Positions 5,292 to 5,971 of a stretch of DNA of 5,971 nt are shown one piece after another. Position numbers and translations under genes: made by a program. The notes under the pieces are model-generated. The model had not been told where the DNA came from and made no database searches. It saw only the letters and a program-made list of their open reading frames with translations. Source of the DNA: Planctomycetales bacterium (GTDB lineage Bacteria > Planctomycetota > Phycisphaerae > SM23-33); contig DAOVLS010000158.1 of the NCBI GenBank assembly GCA_030631125.1, positions 1 through 5,971 of the forward strand. The letters are read 5' to 3'. Each line of letters opens with the position of its first letter. The stretch's first letter is position 1.

Positions 5292-5971
5292 TATTTATGA
5301 ACAACTGTCCCAACGCCTTCATCTGTATATATTTCCAGCAGTAGCGAGTGTGCGAGTCGTCCGTCGATTATATGGGCGCGTCCGACGCCGGCCTCGAGCG
5401 CTCGCAGGCAGGCTTCGACTTTCGGAAGCATTCCGCCGGAGATAGCGCCGGCGGCGATCATCTTCTGAATTTGCTCTTCGGTTGCGTCGCTTATCCGGCT
5501 GTCGGGGTCGGATTCGTCGGCGCGGATGCCGTGGGTATCGGAAACGACGACGAATTTATCCGCTTTCAGTGCGGCTGCGACCTCGCCGGCGGCGGTGTCG
5601 GCGTTGCAGTTGAGTTTGCCGCCGGCGCGGTCGCGCGCCAGCGGTGTCAGCACCGGTATCGTATCGGCCTGGCAGAGCAGTTCAATCAGCCGGACGTTGA
5701 CCTCGGTTATCCGCCCGACCTGACCTAAATCAATCTTGCGCCCTTTTTCTTCGAGGAACAATCGTTCACCGAACAGCACGCAACTGCCCAGCGTGTGCAG
5801 GGCCATGGCCGAGGAACCCATCTCCTGAATTGTCGTTACGATCCGCCGGTTGATCTCGTTGCACAAGACGTGCTCGACGACGGTCAGCGTTCGCTGGTCG
5901 GTATATCGCCGCCCCTGGACGAACTGGACCTCCATCCCGTGGTCGTCCATCGCCTTGCTGATGGCCTTGCC
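5291..5971 (-). CDS. argB: Acetylglutamate kinase (N-terminus beyond the window)
   Basis: Phosphorylates N-acetylglutamate to N-acetylglutamyl phosphate, usually the committed, feedback-controlled step of arginine synthesis; an amino-acid kinase family enzyme in the cytoplasm. The frame stays open to the right edge (GKAISKAM before the ATG at 5950), so that ATG is internal. About 65-70 residues, including the N-terminal Lys and Gly-rich ATP loop, are missing. The 226 residues seen include QGRRYTD (the substrate-binding Arg), a DLGQVG-x-x-x-x-VN segment, N-C-N-A-D-T-A-A-G, a V-S-D-T-H-G-I segment where many homologues have T-D-V-x-G-V, and S-G-G-M-L-P-K-V-E with the conserved Lys. It ends HIIDGRLAHSLLLEIYTDEGVGTVV, a typical family ending. 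It ends in TAG at 5293-5291 and is followed by argF on the same strand. Confidence 0.95.
   Translation of the reverse strand, partial: GKAISKAMDDHGMEVQFVQGRRYTDQRTLTVVEHVLCNEINRRIVTTIQEMGSSAMALHTLGSCVLFGERLFLEEKGRKIDLGQVGRITEVNVRLIELLCQADTIPVLTPLARDRAGGKLNCNADTAAGEVAAALKADKFVVVSDTHGIRADESDPDSRISDATEEQIQKMIAAGAISGGMLPKVEACLRALEAGVGRAHIIDGRLAHSLLLEIYTDEGVGTVVHK

Overview
The window is a stretch of bacterial chromosome with GC-rich genes and one sharply AT-rich intergenic island. It carries four protein genes, two of them cut by the window edges. The best guess at origin is a Planctomycetota bacterium, possibly a Phycisphaerae-type lineage. That is inferred from the large multi-unit OstA/LptA-like protein, the type I sulfatase, the style of the arginine proteins, and word-like 7-bp repeats in the gaps between genes. 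No marker gene proves it.

Layout. Bases 1-2499 (+) hold the C-terminal 832 codons of a long protein built from LptA/OstA-like beta-strand units. It contains two in-frame Thr/Ala/Pro-rich minisatellites (12-bp and 27-bp units). Bases 2500-2858 separate two convergent genes. This gap is filled by a nested inverted repeat: outer arms of GGCATTT-type heptamers, inner AT-rich arms of GAATNNN heptamers, and a short unpaired centre. Bases 2859-4256 (-) encode a type I sulfatase with an intact formylglycine motif but no visible signal peptide. After an 83-bp spacer with a 9-bp hairpin comes argF (4340-5239, -). Then a 51-bp spacer carries a third heptamer tract (GGGACTT type), followed by argB (5291-5971, -), which runs off the right edge.

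Function. On the minus strand, argB -> argF -> sulfatase are co-oriented. ArgB phosphorylates N-acetylglutamate and ArgF turns ornithine into citrulline, so these two form an arginine biosynthesis operon, with argD not between them. The sulfatase may be a read-through passenger or a separate unit. The plus-strand gene is a probable envelope protein converging on this operon.

The most interesting part is non-coding. Three tracts of different sequence but the same strict 7-bp period occupy the intergenic gaps, and two of the families are arranged as one large foldback structure between the convergent genes.
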